Assembly: GCF_000719115.1 (NCBI RefSeq)
Contig: NZ_JOEA01000001.1
Span: forward strand, 310,001-374,000
Length of the DNA: 64,000 nt
Direction of reading: 5' to 3'
Source: Lentzea albidocapillata
Lineage (GTDB): Bacteria > Actinomycetota > Actinomycetes > Mycobacteriales > Pseudonocardiaceae
The position numbers and the translations under genes are program-made. Shown here piece by piece: positions 45,915-54,137 of the stretch; position 1 is the first letter of the stretch, and the number at the start of each line of letters is the position of its first letter. The notes below the pieces were generated by a model. That model searched no databases, was not told the DNA's origin, and saw only the letters and a program-made list of their open reading frames with translations.

Positions 45915-46613
45915 ATGGCGCTGGAACCGGAGATCGGGCTCGTCGGCAGGGACGACATCACCGCACTGGTGGCGTCCCTGGTGGAACGCCGCGCGAAACA
46001 CCCCCTGCCGGTGATCGTCGCGTTCGGCCCCGGCGGCAGCGGCAAGACGTCGTGGTGCTGCTCGTGTTGTACGGCGCGGCTTTCTACCTTCAGCACAGCA
46101 CCCACTGCCTGCGTTACGGCATTCTCGAACCCGTCGAGCTGGTCGCGGACCTCCGGCGAACGCACGCGAATGTCCAAGATGGACGGAGCGCAGTCCGGTG
46201 AAGACGTCAAACGATTCGCCGACGGCAGGCTCTACTTCAAGACGTTCGCGTGGACGCCGGGCCGCGAGCCGGTTCCCCAGCCGACGCAACAGTTCTTCAC
46301 CACGCACGAGGTCGCTCAGAAGAAGCACACGCAGGGCATTCCTTTCGGGCCCCAACGGACTCGTTCCGCTCGCCTATGGCGCCGTCAGCGTTGTCGCGCG
46401 GCAACCCCCGTTGGGGCGTCACGAGAAAACGTCTACGACGAGCTGCGCACTTTGCGTGACTTCCCGGGCGCGTCCGGGAGGCTGACGTTCGACCGGACCG
46501 GCGCGAGCGGCACGTCCGGCGCCGACCCGGTCGACAAGCTTGTCGTGAGCCAGATCGTCAAGTTGGACAACGGTTTCCTCGCGTCGCATTACGTCTCCCA
46601 CGAAGGAACGTGA
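45915..46613 (+). pseudogene. decayed gene: ATPase domain joined to solute-binding-protein fragments
   Basis: From ATG 45915 the frame reads MALEPEIGLVGRDD, then PVIVAFGPGGSGKTS, a Walker A start of a STAND-like ATPase, and then loses sense near 46060. From 46200 pieces of a branched-chain-type solute-binding domain appear in alternating frames: QKKHTQGIPFGP, then GPNGLVPLAYGAVSVVARQ in the next frame, then RENVYDELRTLRDFPGASG back in the first, ending SHYVSHEGT. The shifts fall in the runs GGGCCCC (46351) and ACCCCCG (46408). A large internal part is missing. Actinobacteria encode such ATPase/binding-protein fusions. Confidence 0.6.
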
Positions 46614-46619
46614 CCACCA

Positions 46620-46641
46620 GGTGACGTGACTGCGGGTCACC
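46620..46641 (+). terminator. weak hairpin after the decayed gene
   Basis: GGTGAC and GTCACC with a ten-base loop, six bases after the stop; no T run. It could also be unrelated symmetry. Confidence 0.3.
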
Positions 46642-46766
46642 GGACCCCGTGCGGGCGCAGGAAGATACCGCCCGTTCGCACTCGTTTCCCGCCAGAGCAG
46701 CGGAGGTACTGTTGTTGTCACGAACTTCAGGACGTCCGCAACGGTGCGGAGGAGCGGGGGTGTGCC

Positions 46767-47108
46767 GTGTCCTTCAAGGCGGAGTTCCTCGCAGAACTCG
46801 AGGACTGTCTGCGCGGTTACGGCGCGGTCCCGGTGAGCAATCCCGACGCACTCGCGTTGTTCATCGAGTTCGTGCGAGCTCTTCCGGCGACCGACCAGAG
46901 GCTGCGGTGTCTCGAAGGCGTCGACCAGGGGTCCGGATCGTTCTGGAACAACCCGGCGGTGTGGTGGGAGCAGGTGCCGAGGTTCGGCGCGGGACTGTCG
47001 CGTTGCGGGTCGGCGGAGTGCCGCAAGTTGCTGGACGACATGCTGGACGAGGCGATCAGCGACGAGATCGACGTCCTCGAGATGGAGATCCGCGAGCTGC
47101 CCAGCTGA
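46767..47108 (+). CDS. small hypothetical protein, 113 residues
   Basis: Acidic, helical protein starting MSFKAEFLAELEDCLRGYGA and containing FWNNPAVWWEQVPRFGAG, four cysteines (two in CGSAECRK) and an acidic C-terminus. No recognised family. GTG 46767 is preceded by GGAGCGGGGG. The Cys pattern does not form a zinc knuckle. It follows the decayed gene by 153 bases that hold no other gene. Confidence 0.65.
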   Translation: MSFKAEFLAELEDCLRGYGAVPVSNPDALALFIEFVRALPATDQRLRCLEGVDQGSGSFWNNPAVWWEQVPRFGAGLSRCGSAECRKLLDDMLDEAISDEIDVLEMEIRELPS

Positions 47109-47167
47109 TCCGGACATGCCTGCCGGCGCCGCCACCTGTTACGGCCACGGCGCCGGGGCTTCCAGCA

Positions 47168-47626
47168 CTATTTGACGGCGACCAGCGACTTGAAGAGTTC
47201 CCGATAGCGGTGGAGAGCCAGTCGCAGGTCCTCGGTCTGTGGATCACTGTTTCCCTCGAGTTGCTTGGTGAGGGAACGGTGCCGGGTGTTCAGTTCCTCG
47301 AGCGCGCGCGTCACGAGGTCGTCTGCCTTGCGGACGGCCGACTTCGGGTCGTCGACGAACTCGTACTGCACCGCCTGCCACTCGTCCTCGAGCTTGCTGG
47401 ACGGTCGCTGCCCGGTGCGGTCGTGTTCGCCGCGCTGCGGTTCCGTGCGCTGGTGTTCAGTTCGCTGTGCTTCGGCATGCTGAACGTCGGCCCGCTGGCC
47501 GTCAGTCCGTTGCGCGTCGGTGCGCTGTGGCTGCTGCGGCATGCGCTCGGTCTGCGGGGTGTGCTCTGTCTGTTGCGGCCGAGCCGGAATGGGAACCCCA
47601 GCGGCGTGAGTCGGTGCCTCAGACAT
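47168..47626 (-). CDS. hypothetical protein with Gln/Arg/Thr-rich repeats, paralogous to the next gene
   Basis: 152 residues. Residues about 15-75 are a low-complexity tract built on a five-to-seven-residue unit QRT[D/E]xQR (for example QRTDAQRTDGQR). The C-terminal half (DEWQAVQYEFVDDPKSAVRK and TEDLRLALHRYRELFKSL) is homologous to the C-terminal half of the upstream gene's product. The start overlaps that gene's end by eight bases, so both are one operon. No membrane segment. Function unknown. Confidence 0.75.
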   Translation of the reverse strand: MSEAPTHAAGVPIPARPQQTEHTPQTERMPQQPQRTDAQRTDGQRADVQHAEAQRTEHQRTEPQRGEHDRTGQRPSSKLEDEWQAVQYEFVDDPKSAVRKADDLVTRALEELNTRHRSLTKQLEGNSDPQTEDLRLALHRYRELFKSLVAVK

Positions 47627-48203
47627 CGGTCTTCTCCTTCCGCACGGCTTCCCTGGCCTTGCGCGGTGCCGCACCGTGTTCGAGCAGATCGGTGAAGAGT
47701 TCGCGGTAGTGCACCATCGCGGTGCGCAGGTCCTCGGTGCTCGCCTCGCCGATCTCCTGGCGCTCCGAGATGTCGTGTGCCTTGCGGTAGTGCTCCAGCG
47801 TCTTCGCGTGTTCGACGGACAGAACGCTCAGCTGCGCCTCGTACCCCTCGGTGGGGTAACCGCGCTCGGCCATCAGATCCGTCACGAGCCGGTCCGCGTC
47901 AGCGATGGCGCTCTGCGGCGAGTCGACGAACTTCGCCTGCACGTTCGCCCAGTGCCGGCGGTAACTCTCCTGCGCCGTCTGGGAAAGCGGCTTCAGGTCG
48001 AACTCGCTGTGGCGATGCTCGCGCTCGGCGAGTTCCTTCTCCGCGGTCGTTCTGCTGTCGCTCTCGGTGACCGCGCGGTCATATTCGGGGCCGAAGCGGT
48101 CGCGTAGCTTCTTGCGCTGCATGGCGGGCCTCAACACGAACGCGAGGACCACCAGCACCACGAGAACCGCGACCACCAGGCCGATGATGGCGCCCGTTGA
48201 CAT
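47619..48203 (-). CDS. membrane-anchored coiled protein
   Basis: 194 residues with one N-terminal membrane helix (AIIGLVVAVLVVLVVLAFVL) and then LRDRFGPEYDRAVTES, a segment shared by many actinobacterial proteins of unknown function. A long helical part (ELAEREHRHSEFDLKPLSQ onwards) includes WANVQAKFVDSPQSAIADAD and STEDLRTAMVHYRELF, which recur in the downstream paralogue. In relatives such proteins sit near stress or CsbD-like genes, from memory; nothing here confirms a role. Confidence 0.8.
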   Translation of the reverse strand: MSTGAIIGLVVAVLVVLVVLAFVLRPAMQRKKLRDRFGPEYDRAVTESDSRTTAEKELAEREHRHSEFDLKPLSQTAQESYRRHWANVQAKFVDSPQSAIADADRLVTDLMAERGYPTEGYEAQLSVLSVEHAKTLEHYRKAHDISERQEIGEASTEDLRTAMVHYRELFTDLLEHGAAPRKAREAVRKEKTDV

Positions 48204-48276
48204 GGAAAAACCTCCAAGACAGGCAAAAAAGACTCTGCTGTCCCGGAGGCTTTCCCCTACGCACCAAAGGGAAACA

Positions 48277-49455
48277 TCAACCCTTGATGCAAACGACCTG
48301 CTTGAGCTTGGCGACCACCTCGACCAGGTCGGACTGGTTCGCCATCACGGTGTCGATGTCCTTGTAGGCGCCCGGAATCTCGTCCACCACACCGGAGTCC
48401 TTGCGGCACTCGACACCACTTGTCTGAGCGGCGAGATCCTGCGTCGTGAACGTCTTGCGGGCCTTGTTGCGCGACATCCTCCGGCCGGCGCCGTGTGACG
48501 CCGACTCGAACGAGTCGGGGTTTCCGAGCCCGCGCACGATGTACGAACCGGTGCCCATGGAACCCGGGATGATGCCCAGCTCACCACGGCCGGCGCGGAT
48601 CGCACCCTTGCGCGTCACCAGCACGTCCTCGCCGAAGTGGTTCTCCTCCGAGACGTAGTTGTGGTGGCAGCTGATCGGCTCCTCGAACGCGATCTGCGGG
48701 AACTCGGCGCGCAACACGTCGCAGACCAGGCGCAGCATCACCGCGCGGTTGCGTCGCGCATAGTCCTGAGCCCAGTACAGGTCGTGACGGTACGCCGCCA
48801 TCTCGGGCGTGCCCGCGAGGAACACGGCGAGGTCCGGGTCCGGCAGTTCGGAGTTGTGCGCGAGCGCGCGCGCCACCGAGATGTGGTGCTGCGCAAGCTC
48901 GTTGCCGATGCCACGCGATCCGGAGTGCAGCATGACCCACACCCGCTGGTCGGTGTCCAGGCAGACCTCAAGGAAGTGGTTGCCACCGCCGAGCGTGCCC
49001 ATCTGGTGCATCGCCTTGTCGGCGCGCGCCTTCACGACCGGCGTCAGGTCGTCGAACTTCCTCCAGAACGTGCCCCAGTCGGACGCGTCCCTCTCGGTGA
49101 ACGCGGTCGCCTTGTGCTGGCCGAAACCGACGGGAACCACGGCCTCCATGCGGGACCGCAACCCGCGCAGCGTCTCCGGCAGGTCGTTGGCCGTGAGCGA
49201 GGTGCGCACGGCGGCCATGCCGCAGCCGATGTCCACGCCGACCGCCGCGGGGGAGACGGCGTCGCGCAGCGCGATCACCGAGCCCACCGTGGCGCCCTTT
49301 CCGTAATGCACGTCGGGCATGACCGCGATGTTCTTCACGGCCCACGGCAGCGCGGAGATGTTCTGGAGCTGTCGCATGGCGAACTCCTCGACCTCGTCCG
49401 GTCGAGTCCACATTCGGATGTCCACGTTCTGGCCGCGGACCACAGTTGCTGCCAT
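48277..49455 (-). CDS. rtcB: RNA-splicing ligase RtcB
   Basis: Joins 2',3'-cyclic phosphate or 3'-phosphate RNA ends to 5'-OH ends, using GTP and Mn2+, in tRNA or rRNA repair. 392 residues: MPDVHYGKGATVGSV, GVDIGCGM (metal Cys), GTLGGGNHFLEV, LHSGSRGIG and ASHGAGRRMSR, with the His that is guanylylated (about residue 320). The frame runs upstream through the next gene, but the ATG at 49455 begins the homology. No archease or RtcA partner is next to it. Confidence 0.94.
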   Translation of the reverse strand: MAATVVRGQNVDIRMWTRPDEVEEFAMRQLQNISALPWAVKNIAVMPDVHYGKGATVGSVIALRDAVSPAAVGVDIGCGMAAVRTSLTANDLPETLRGLRSRMEAVVPVGFGQHKATAFTERDASDWGTFWRKFDDLTPVVKARADKAMHQMGTLGGGNHFLEVCLDTDQRVWVMLHSGSRGIGNELAQHHISVARALAHNSELPDPDLAVFLAGTPEMAAYRHDLYWAQDYARRNRAVMLRLVCDVLRAEFPQIAFEEPISCHHNYVSEENHFGEDVLVTRKGAIRAGRGELGIIPGSMGTGSYIVRGLGNPDSFESASHGAGRRMSRNKARKTFTTQDLAAQTSGVECRKDSGVVDEIPGAYKDIDTVMANQSDLVEVVAKLKQVVCIKG

Positions 49456-49465
49456 GACTACGAGG

Positions 49466-50140
49466 TTAGGCCGCGTTTTGCTTGTTCCACAAAGGATTTT
49501 CCTCGGCGCTGACGAACTCCCAGGTGCCCTTGCGCACCTTCGCCTTGCGGATGTCGCCGCCGATGCCGGTGACGAACGCCCGCACAGTCGGCAGGTCGTC
49601 GACGTCCGCGATGAGGATCGCCTTGTTGTGCAACGTGACGCTGCCGCCGCCGAGCTTCTCGCGCGCGATCGCGTCCGCGAGAAGGCCTTCGCGGACCTGC
49701 GTCGCGGTGATGCCGTCGACCTCGACCTGGACGGCGTCGACCTTCGGCGAGTTCGCGGGCAGGAAGCGGAACGTGAGCACCGACTCCTGCCGGAACTGCT
49801 TGCTGATCGTGGACGCGGTGTGGCGCAGGCTTTCCTCGTCGAGGGTGACGTCGAACTTGCGGGACCGCTCGAACGTCGTCTGCTGCAGTTCGCTCGACCA
49901 GAACACGCCGTCGAGCAGAGTCGAACGGGTGGTGAGGCCACCGTTGGCGCGCACGATGCCGCGCACCTCGCGGTCGAACCGCACCAGTCCGTCCCGCAAC
50001 CGCGGGTCGGCGGGGTCGGTGATGATCGCGGTGTTGTTCGTCGCGAAGATCTCCGGGCACGGCAGCGGCGCGCCCGCCGCCGTGCCGGTGGAGACCGCGA
50101 ACGCCAGTACCGACGTGACTGCCACGAGAAGATTTCGCAT
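49466..50140 (-). CDS. secreted hypothetical protein
   Basis: 224 residues with a clear signal peptide (MRNLLVAVTSVLAFAVSTGT and AAGA cleavage site), which fixes the ATG at 50140. The mature part is alpha/beta with SRKFDVTLDEESLRHTAST and VTLHNKAILIADVDDLPTVR; there is one cysteine near the N-terminus, so no disulfide. No family recognised. Only ten bases separate it from rtcB, but a secreted protein and an RNA ligase are an unlikely functional pair. Confidence 0.75.
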   Translation of the reverse strand: MRNLLVAVTSVLAFAVSTGTAAGAPLPCPEIFATNNTAIITDPADPRLRDGLVRFDREVRGIVRANGGLTTRSTLLDGVFWSSELQQTTFERSRKFDVTLDEESLRHTASTISKQFRQESVLTFRFLPANSPKVDAVQVEVDGITATQVREGLLADAIAREKLGGGSVTLHNKAILIADVDDLPTVRAFVTGIGGDIRKAKVRKGTWEFVSAEENPLWNKQNAA

Positions 50141-50279
50141 GGGCCACAACGTATTGGGAGCGACCCCGTCTGGCACACCCCGTTCCACTCAGCGGGCTAC
50201 CGCGCGTTTGTGCTTTGAGCCCGGCGACGAGCGCCTCGCCCGATCTGGCAGCTTTGTTCGTTCCAACCGTGTCCGGTGA

Positions 50280-50308
50280 TTGACAGCCACTCCGAACGTG
50301 AAAATACT
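50280..50308 (+). promoter_or_regulatory. promoter of the flavin monooxygenase gene
   Basis: TTGACA (50280-50285), 17 bases, AATACT (50303-50308), then the ATG 8 bases later: one of the best sigma70-like promoters here, predicting a leaderless mRNA. Confidence 0.65.
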
Positions 50309-50316
50309 TCGGTCGC

Positions 50317-51636
50317 ATGGAACGCGTGTGCGTCATCGGTGCGGGGTCGTCCGGCATCGCCGCTTGTCAGGTGCTCGGCGCCCGCGGCATCGAGTTCGAC
50401 TGCTTCGAGACCGGGTCGGAGATCGGCGGCAACTGGCGCTACCTCAACGACAACGGCATGTCGTCGGCCTACCGGTCCCTCCACATCAACACCTCGCGGC
50501 AGATGATGGAGTTCAAGTCCTTCCCGATGCCCGCGCGGCTGCCCGCGTACCCCTCCCACTTCCAGATCGCCGAGTACTTCGACGACTTCGTGAAGCACCA
50601 CGGGTTCCGCGACCGCATCCGCTTCCGGACCGAGGTCACGTCGGTTTCCGTCGCGCCGGGAGGTTATTCCGTCACGACGCGCGATCGCGACACGGGCGAG
50701 GAGATGTCGGGTGTCTACCGTTCGGTGATCGTCGCGAACGGGCACCACTGGTCGCCGCGGATGCCCGAGCCCGCGTTCCCCGGCTCATTCGACGGCGAAC
50801 AGATGCACGCGCATTTCTACAAGACGCCCGAACGATTCGCGGACAAGAAGGTTCTGGTCCTCGGCATCGGCAACTCGGCCTGCGACATCGCGGTCGAGAC
50901 ATCGCGCGTCTCGTCGCGGACGTTCCTGGCCATGCGCCGCGGAGCGCACATCATGCCCAAGTACCTCTTCGGCATGCCCACCGACCACCTGACCACCTCG
51001 CCGCTCGCCCGCTTCGCCCCAGCATGGCTGCAGGCGCTGTCCGTGCGGATGATGCTTCGGCTGGCGCGAGGCAAGCTCTCCGACTACGGCCTCCCCGAAC
51101 CGTCGCACGGCATCCTCGCCGCACATCCGACGGTGTCCGACGATCTGCTCACCCGGCTCGGGCACGGCGACATCACCGTGAAGCCGAACCTGACGCGGCT
51201 GGACGGGTCCGGCGTCGTGTTCGCCGACGGGTCGCGCGAGGACGTCGACGTGATCGTCTGCTGCACTGGTTACAAGGTGGAGTTCCCGTTCCTCTCCGCC
51301 GCCGAGTTCCCCGCGGTGTCGTCTGCCGACAACGACGTGTCGCTCTATCGGCGGGTCGTGGATCCGGCACATCCCGGGCTGTACTTCCTCGGGCTGATCC
51401 AGCCGCTGGGGGCGATCATGCCGCTGGCCGAGGCCCAGTCTGAGTGGGTCGCCGACCTGATCTCCGGGCGCGGGGTGCTGCCTCCGGTGCCGGAGATGAA
51501 GGCCGAGATCACCGCTTACCGGGAGAGGCTGCGGCGCCGGTATGTGAAGTCGAAGCGGCACACGCTGGAGGTCGACTTCCTGGGGTATCAGCGGGAGCTG
51601 CAGCAGGAACGGCGAGCCGGCGCCGCCCGCCGCTGA
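50317..51636 (+). CDS. flavin-containing monooxygenase
   Basis: 439 residues of the FMO class, which use FAD and NADPH to oxygenate N, S or ketone groups. FAD-binding GAGSSGIAA at residues 8-16, a downstream EIGGNWRY, the NADPH-binding GIGNSACD near 186 and a late CCTGYKVEFPF (the ATG motif variant). The FMO fingerprint is partly seen as FKSFPMPARLPAYPSHFQ. Substrate unknown; no biosynthetic cluster surrounds it. Confidence 0.9.
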   Translation: MERVCVIGAGSSGIAACQVLGARGIEFDCFETGSEIGGNWRYLNDNGMSSAYRSLHINTSRQMMEFKSFPMPARLPAYPSHFQIAEYFDDFVKHHGFRDRIRFRTEVTSVSVAPGGYSVTTRDRDTGEEMSGVYRSVIVANGHHWSPRMPEPAFPGSFDGEQMHAHFYKTPERFADKKVLVLGIGNSACDIAVETSRVSSRTFLAMRRGAHIMPKYLFGMPTDHLTTSPLARFAPAWLQALSVRMMLRLARGKLSDYGLPEPSHGILAAHPTVSDDLLTRLGHGDITVKPNLTRLDGSGVVFADGSREDVDVIVCCTGYKVEFPFLSAAEFPAVSSADNDVSLYRRVVDPAHPGLYFLGLIQPLGAIMPLAEAQSEWVADLISGRGVLPPVPEMKAEITAYRERLRRRYVKSKRHTLEVDFLGYQRELQQERRAGAARR

Positions 51637-51688
51637 CTGTTCCGGCCGCGCCGCCGTAGCGCCTGCGCCACCCCGGAGATGTCGATCT

Positions 51689-51726
51689 TTGCAATGAGTC
51701 TTTTGACTTCGTCCGCAAACGTTTTT
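51689..51726 (-). repeat. 38-base dispersed repeat, copy B
   Basis: Reverse complement of 8066-8103 with all 38 bases identical. Beyond it only the T run continues to match, so the edges are sharp. Confidence 0.75.
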
Positions 51727-51747
51727 TGCATGCGGCGTGTGCAGTAT

Positions 51748-51761
51748 GCGATATATCAGTT
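51748..51761 (+). repeat. dispersed motif copy 9 (intergenic)
   Basis: GCGATATATCAGTT between the 38-base repeat and the palindrome; the only copy well away from any gene. Confidence 0.7.
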
Positions 51762-51787
51762 GGCGGAGGGGCGTGAGCTGCGCCTTA

Positions 51788-51827
51788 GCAATGGGTCTTT
51801 TGACGACGTCGTCAAAAGACCCATTGC
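51788..51827. repeat. perfect 40-base palindrome
   Basis: GCAATGGGTCTTTTGACGAC followed directly by its exact reverse complement, with no loop. With one mismatch the symmetry extends to 51781-51834. Its half-site matches the 38-base repeat (GTCAAAAGAC, CATTGC). Candidate dyad operator, REP-like element or cruciform. Confidence 0.85.
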
Positions 51828-51888
51828 CAAGGCGGTGGCGGGTGGGAAATGAGCGGTGAGGACGAGGGCGTCTGGGTACGGTCGGGGT

Positions 51889-52446
51889 GTGTCGGCGAGT
51901 ACTCAGGTGATCGTTCTCAACGGTGGGTCCAGCTCGGGCAAGTCGGGGATCGCGCGGTGTCTGCAGGCGGTGTTGCCGCAGGCGTGGCTGGCGATCGGGG
52001 TCGACACGTTGATCGACGTGATGCCCGCGCGGTTGCGGCTCGGCTCGGAGGGGATCGGGTTCGCGGGTGACGGCGAGGTCAGCGTCGGAGCCGAGTTCCG
52101 GATGCTGGAAGACGCGTGGATGGCCGGGGTCGCCTCGATGGTGCGCGCGGGGGCGCGGGTGATCGTGGACGATGTGTTCCTCGGTGGCGTCGAGTCTCGG
52201 CGTCGGTGGGAGAAGGCGCTCGACGGGCTGGGCGTGGTGTGGGTCGGGGTGCGGTGTGATGCCGCCGTCGCCGCCGGGCGGGAGCTTTCCCGTGGTGACC
52301 GGGTCGCCGGGATGGCCGAGGCGCAGGCCGAGCTGGTGCATCGCGGGATGAGGTACGACGTCGAGGTCGACAGCGCGAAGTCCGAGGCGGTCGAGTGCGC
52401 CAGGGTGATCGCCGCGAGGGTCGCCTGGCTCTCGGCAACTGAGTGA
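51889..52446 (+). CDS. chloramphenicol-phosphotransferase-like kinase
   Basis: 185 residues of the CPT-like P-loop family. The P-loop is [16 protein letters not shown], a following VDTLIDVMP supplies the usual Asp, and IVDDVFLGG is a Walker-B-like strand. The founding member phosphorylates chloramphenicol in its producer; most relatives have unknown small-molecule substrates. GTG 51889 starts just before the P-loop strand; GTG 51856 would add 11 residues. It is 61 bases from the palindrome. Confidence 0.8.
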   Translation: MSASTQVIVLNGGSSSGKSGIARCLQAVLPQAWLAIGVDTLIDVMPARLRLGSEGIGFAGDGEVSVGAEFRMLEDAWMAGVASMVRAGARVIVDDVFLGGVESRRRWEKALDGLGVVWVGVRCDAAVAAGRELSRGDRVAGMAEAQAELVHRGMRYDVEVDSAKSEAVECARVIAARVAWLSATE

Positions 52447-52585
52447 TCAGCCGCCGATCAGGAACGCCTCCTCACCAGATCCACAAGTTCGGAACGGGCT
52501 TCGCCCCCCACACCCCCACGGCGCCCACGTCCGGTACATGAAGTTGTACGCCCGGCGACCGAGCATCCCATGTCCTCCCAACGAC

Positions 52586-52619
52586 AACGGGGCCGCCGAC
52601 AAGTGTCAGCGGCCCCGTT
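52586..52619 (-). terminator. terminator of the uronate oxidation operon
   Basis: AACGGGGCCGC pairs perfectly with GCGGCCCCGTT over a 12-base loop, 16 bases beyond the dehydrogenase stop codon on the minus strand, followed by a short T-rich stretch. The rest of 52447-52634 shows nothing. Confidence 0.75.
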
Positions 52620-52634
52620 CATCCGGATGTCCTC

Positions 52635-54137
52635 TCAGTGCACGCCGAGCACACCGTCCACCCGGCGCGGAATGCCAAGCGGGTTCGCGTCCTTCAACTC
52701 CGCCGGCAGCAACGCGTCCGGCCACGACTGGTACGTCACCGGCGCGATCCAGCGGCGGATCGACGTGGCACCCACCGACGTGTGCAGCGGGTTCGTCGTC
52801 GACGGCCACGGTCCACCGTGGTGCTGACCCCACGCCACCGCGACACCGGTCGGCCACGCGTTGAAGATGATCCGGCCCGCCACGTGCCGCAGGACCTCGG
52901 CGACCTCACCGGCCTGCGCGTGGTCCGACTCGGCGGCGTGCACCGTGCCGGTCAGCGTGCCGGGCAGCTTCGCCAGCACCGAGTGCAGCTCCTCCGGCGA
53001 CGAGTACGTCACGACCAGCGCGGCCGGGCCGAAGTGCTCCTCGGTCAGCTTCTCGAGGTTCTCCTCGAACACCTTCACCGAGGTGCTGAACAGCAACGGC
53101 GCCACGGCCCACGCCTCGTCCGGGCGGGCACCCGTCGACACGACGGAGACGAGGTCCGACGCGGCCAGCGCGTCTGTGCCCGCCTTGTAGGAGTCGCACA
53201 TCCGCTCGTTCAGCATCGCGCCACCCGACGATGCGGCGACCGCCTCGCCCAGCGCCTCCACGATCGACTCCGGCGCGAACACCAGACCTGGGTTCGTGCA
53301 GAACTGCCCGACACCCATCACCAGCGACTGTGCGAAACCGGCGGCGATCTCCGGGGTGGCCGCGCCGGGCAGGATCACCGTCGGGTTCACGCTGCCGAGC
53401 TCGCCGTAGAACGGGATCGGGTCCGGCCGGCCCTGCGCCAGGTCGAACAGCGCCCGGCCGCCACCGGTGGAGCCGGTGAAACCGACTGCCCGCACGGCGG
53501 AGTGCTTCACCAGCGCGACACCGGACTCGGTGCCGTAGACGATGCCGAACACACCCTCGGGCGCACCGGCCTCACGCAACGCGTCGATCACCACCCGGGC
53601 GGTCTCGCGCGACGTCGACGGGTGCGCCGAATGTGCCTTCACCACAACGGAACAACCGGACGCCAGCGCGGAAGCCGTGTCACCACCGGCGACCGAGAAC
53701 GCGAACGGGAAGTTGGACGCGGAGAACACCGCGACCGTCCCCAAAGGACGGAGAACGCGCCTCAGCACCGGGCGTGGCGGGATGATGTCCGGGTTCGCCG
53801 TGTCCAAAGTGGCCTCGACGTAGCTCCCCTCGCGCAGCACCTCGCCGAACAGCCGCAGCTGGTTCGTCGTGCGCTTGAGCTCGGTCGTCAGCCGCGGCAC
53901 GCCCAGCGCCGTCTCGCCGTCCGCCGTCTCCACGAGCAACGCAGACTCGGCGTCCAGCGCGTCCGCGACCTTCTCCAGCACCACGGCACGATCCGCCGCC
54001 GGAACGACCGACCACGCCGAGAACGCGATGGCCGCGGCTGACGCGATGCGGTCGACCTCGCTGTCGGGGGTCTTCGCAACCGGTTCGCCGAACGGCTGAC
54101 CGGTGCGCGGGTTGTATCCCTGCACGACGTGGCTCAA
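52635..54137 (-). CDS. NADP-dependent aldehyde dehydrogenase (2-oxoglutarate semialdehyde dehydrogenase)
   Basis: Last step of aldarate breakdown: 2,5-dioxopentanoate to 2-oxoglutarate. 500 residues of the KGSADH subgroup, with SASNFPFAFSVAGGDTASAL, VGFTGSTGGGRAL, GELGSVNPT (catalytic Glu) and GQFCTNPGL (catalytic Cys). The TTG start is preceded by AGGAGG and overlaps the stop of the uronate dehydrogenase gene (TTGA), so the two are coupled. The perfect hairpin downstream ends the transcript. Confidence 0.92.
   Translation of the reverse strand: MSHVVQGYNPRTGQPFGEPVAKTPDSEVDRIASAAAIAFSAWSVVPAADRAVVLEKVADALDAESALLVETADGETALGVPRLTTELKRTTNQLRLFGEVLREGSYVEATLDTANPDIIPPRPVLRRVLRPLGTVAVFSASNFPFAFSVAGGDTASALASGCSVVVKAHSAHPSTSRETARVVIDALREAGAPEGVFGIVYGTESGVALVKHSAVRAVGFTGSTGGGRALFDLAQGRPDPIPFYGELGSVNPTVILPGAATPEIAAGFAQSLVMGVGQFCTNPGLVFAPESIVEALGEAVAASSGGAMLNERMCDSYKAGTDALAASDLVSVVSTGARPDEAWAVAPLLFSTSVKVFEENLEKLTEEHFGPAALVVTYSSPEELHSVLAKLPGTLTGTVHAAESDHAQAGEVAEVLRHVAGRIIFNAWPTGVAVAWGQHHGGPWPSTTNPLHTSVGATSIRRWIAPVTYQSWPDALLPAELKDANPLGIPRRVDGVLGVH

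Larger units (their letters stand above)
51637..51888. other. repeat-rich intergenic region
   Basis: 252 bases without a gene, holding in order the inverted copy of the 38-base repeat (51689-51726), a dispersed AT motif (51748-51761) and a perfect 40-base palindrome (51788-51827). It is the densest cluster of noncoding repeats in the window. Confidence 0.7.

Noticed and set aside
48277..50178. A 633-residue fusion of RtcB with an upstream domain
   Set aside because: The extra N-terminal part is the shadow frame of the secreted protein gene at 49466-50140; RtcB homology begins at the ATG at 49455.
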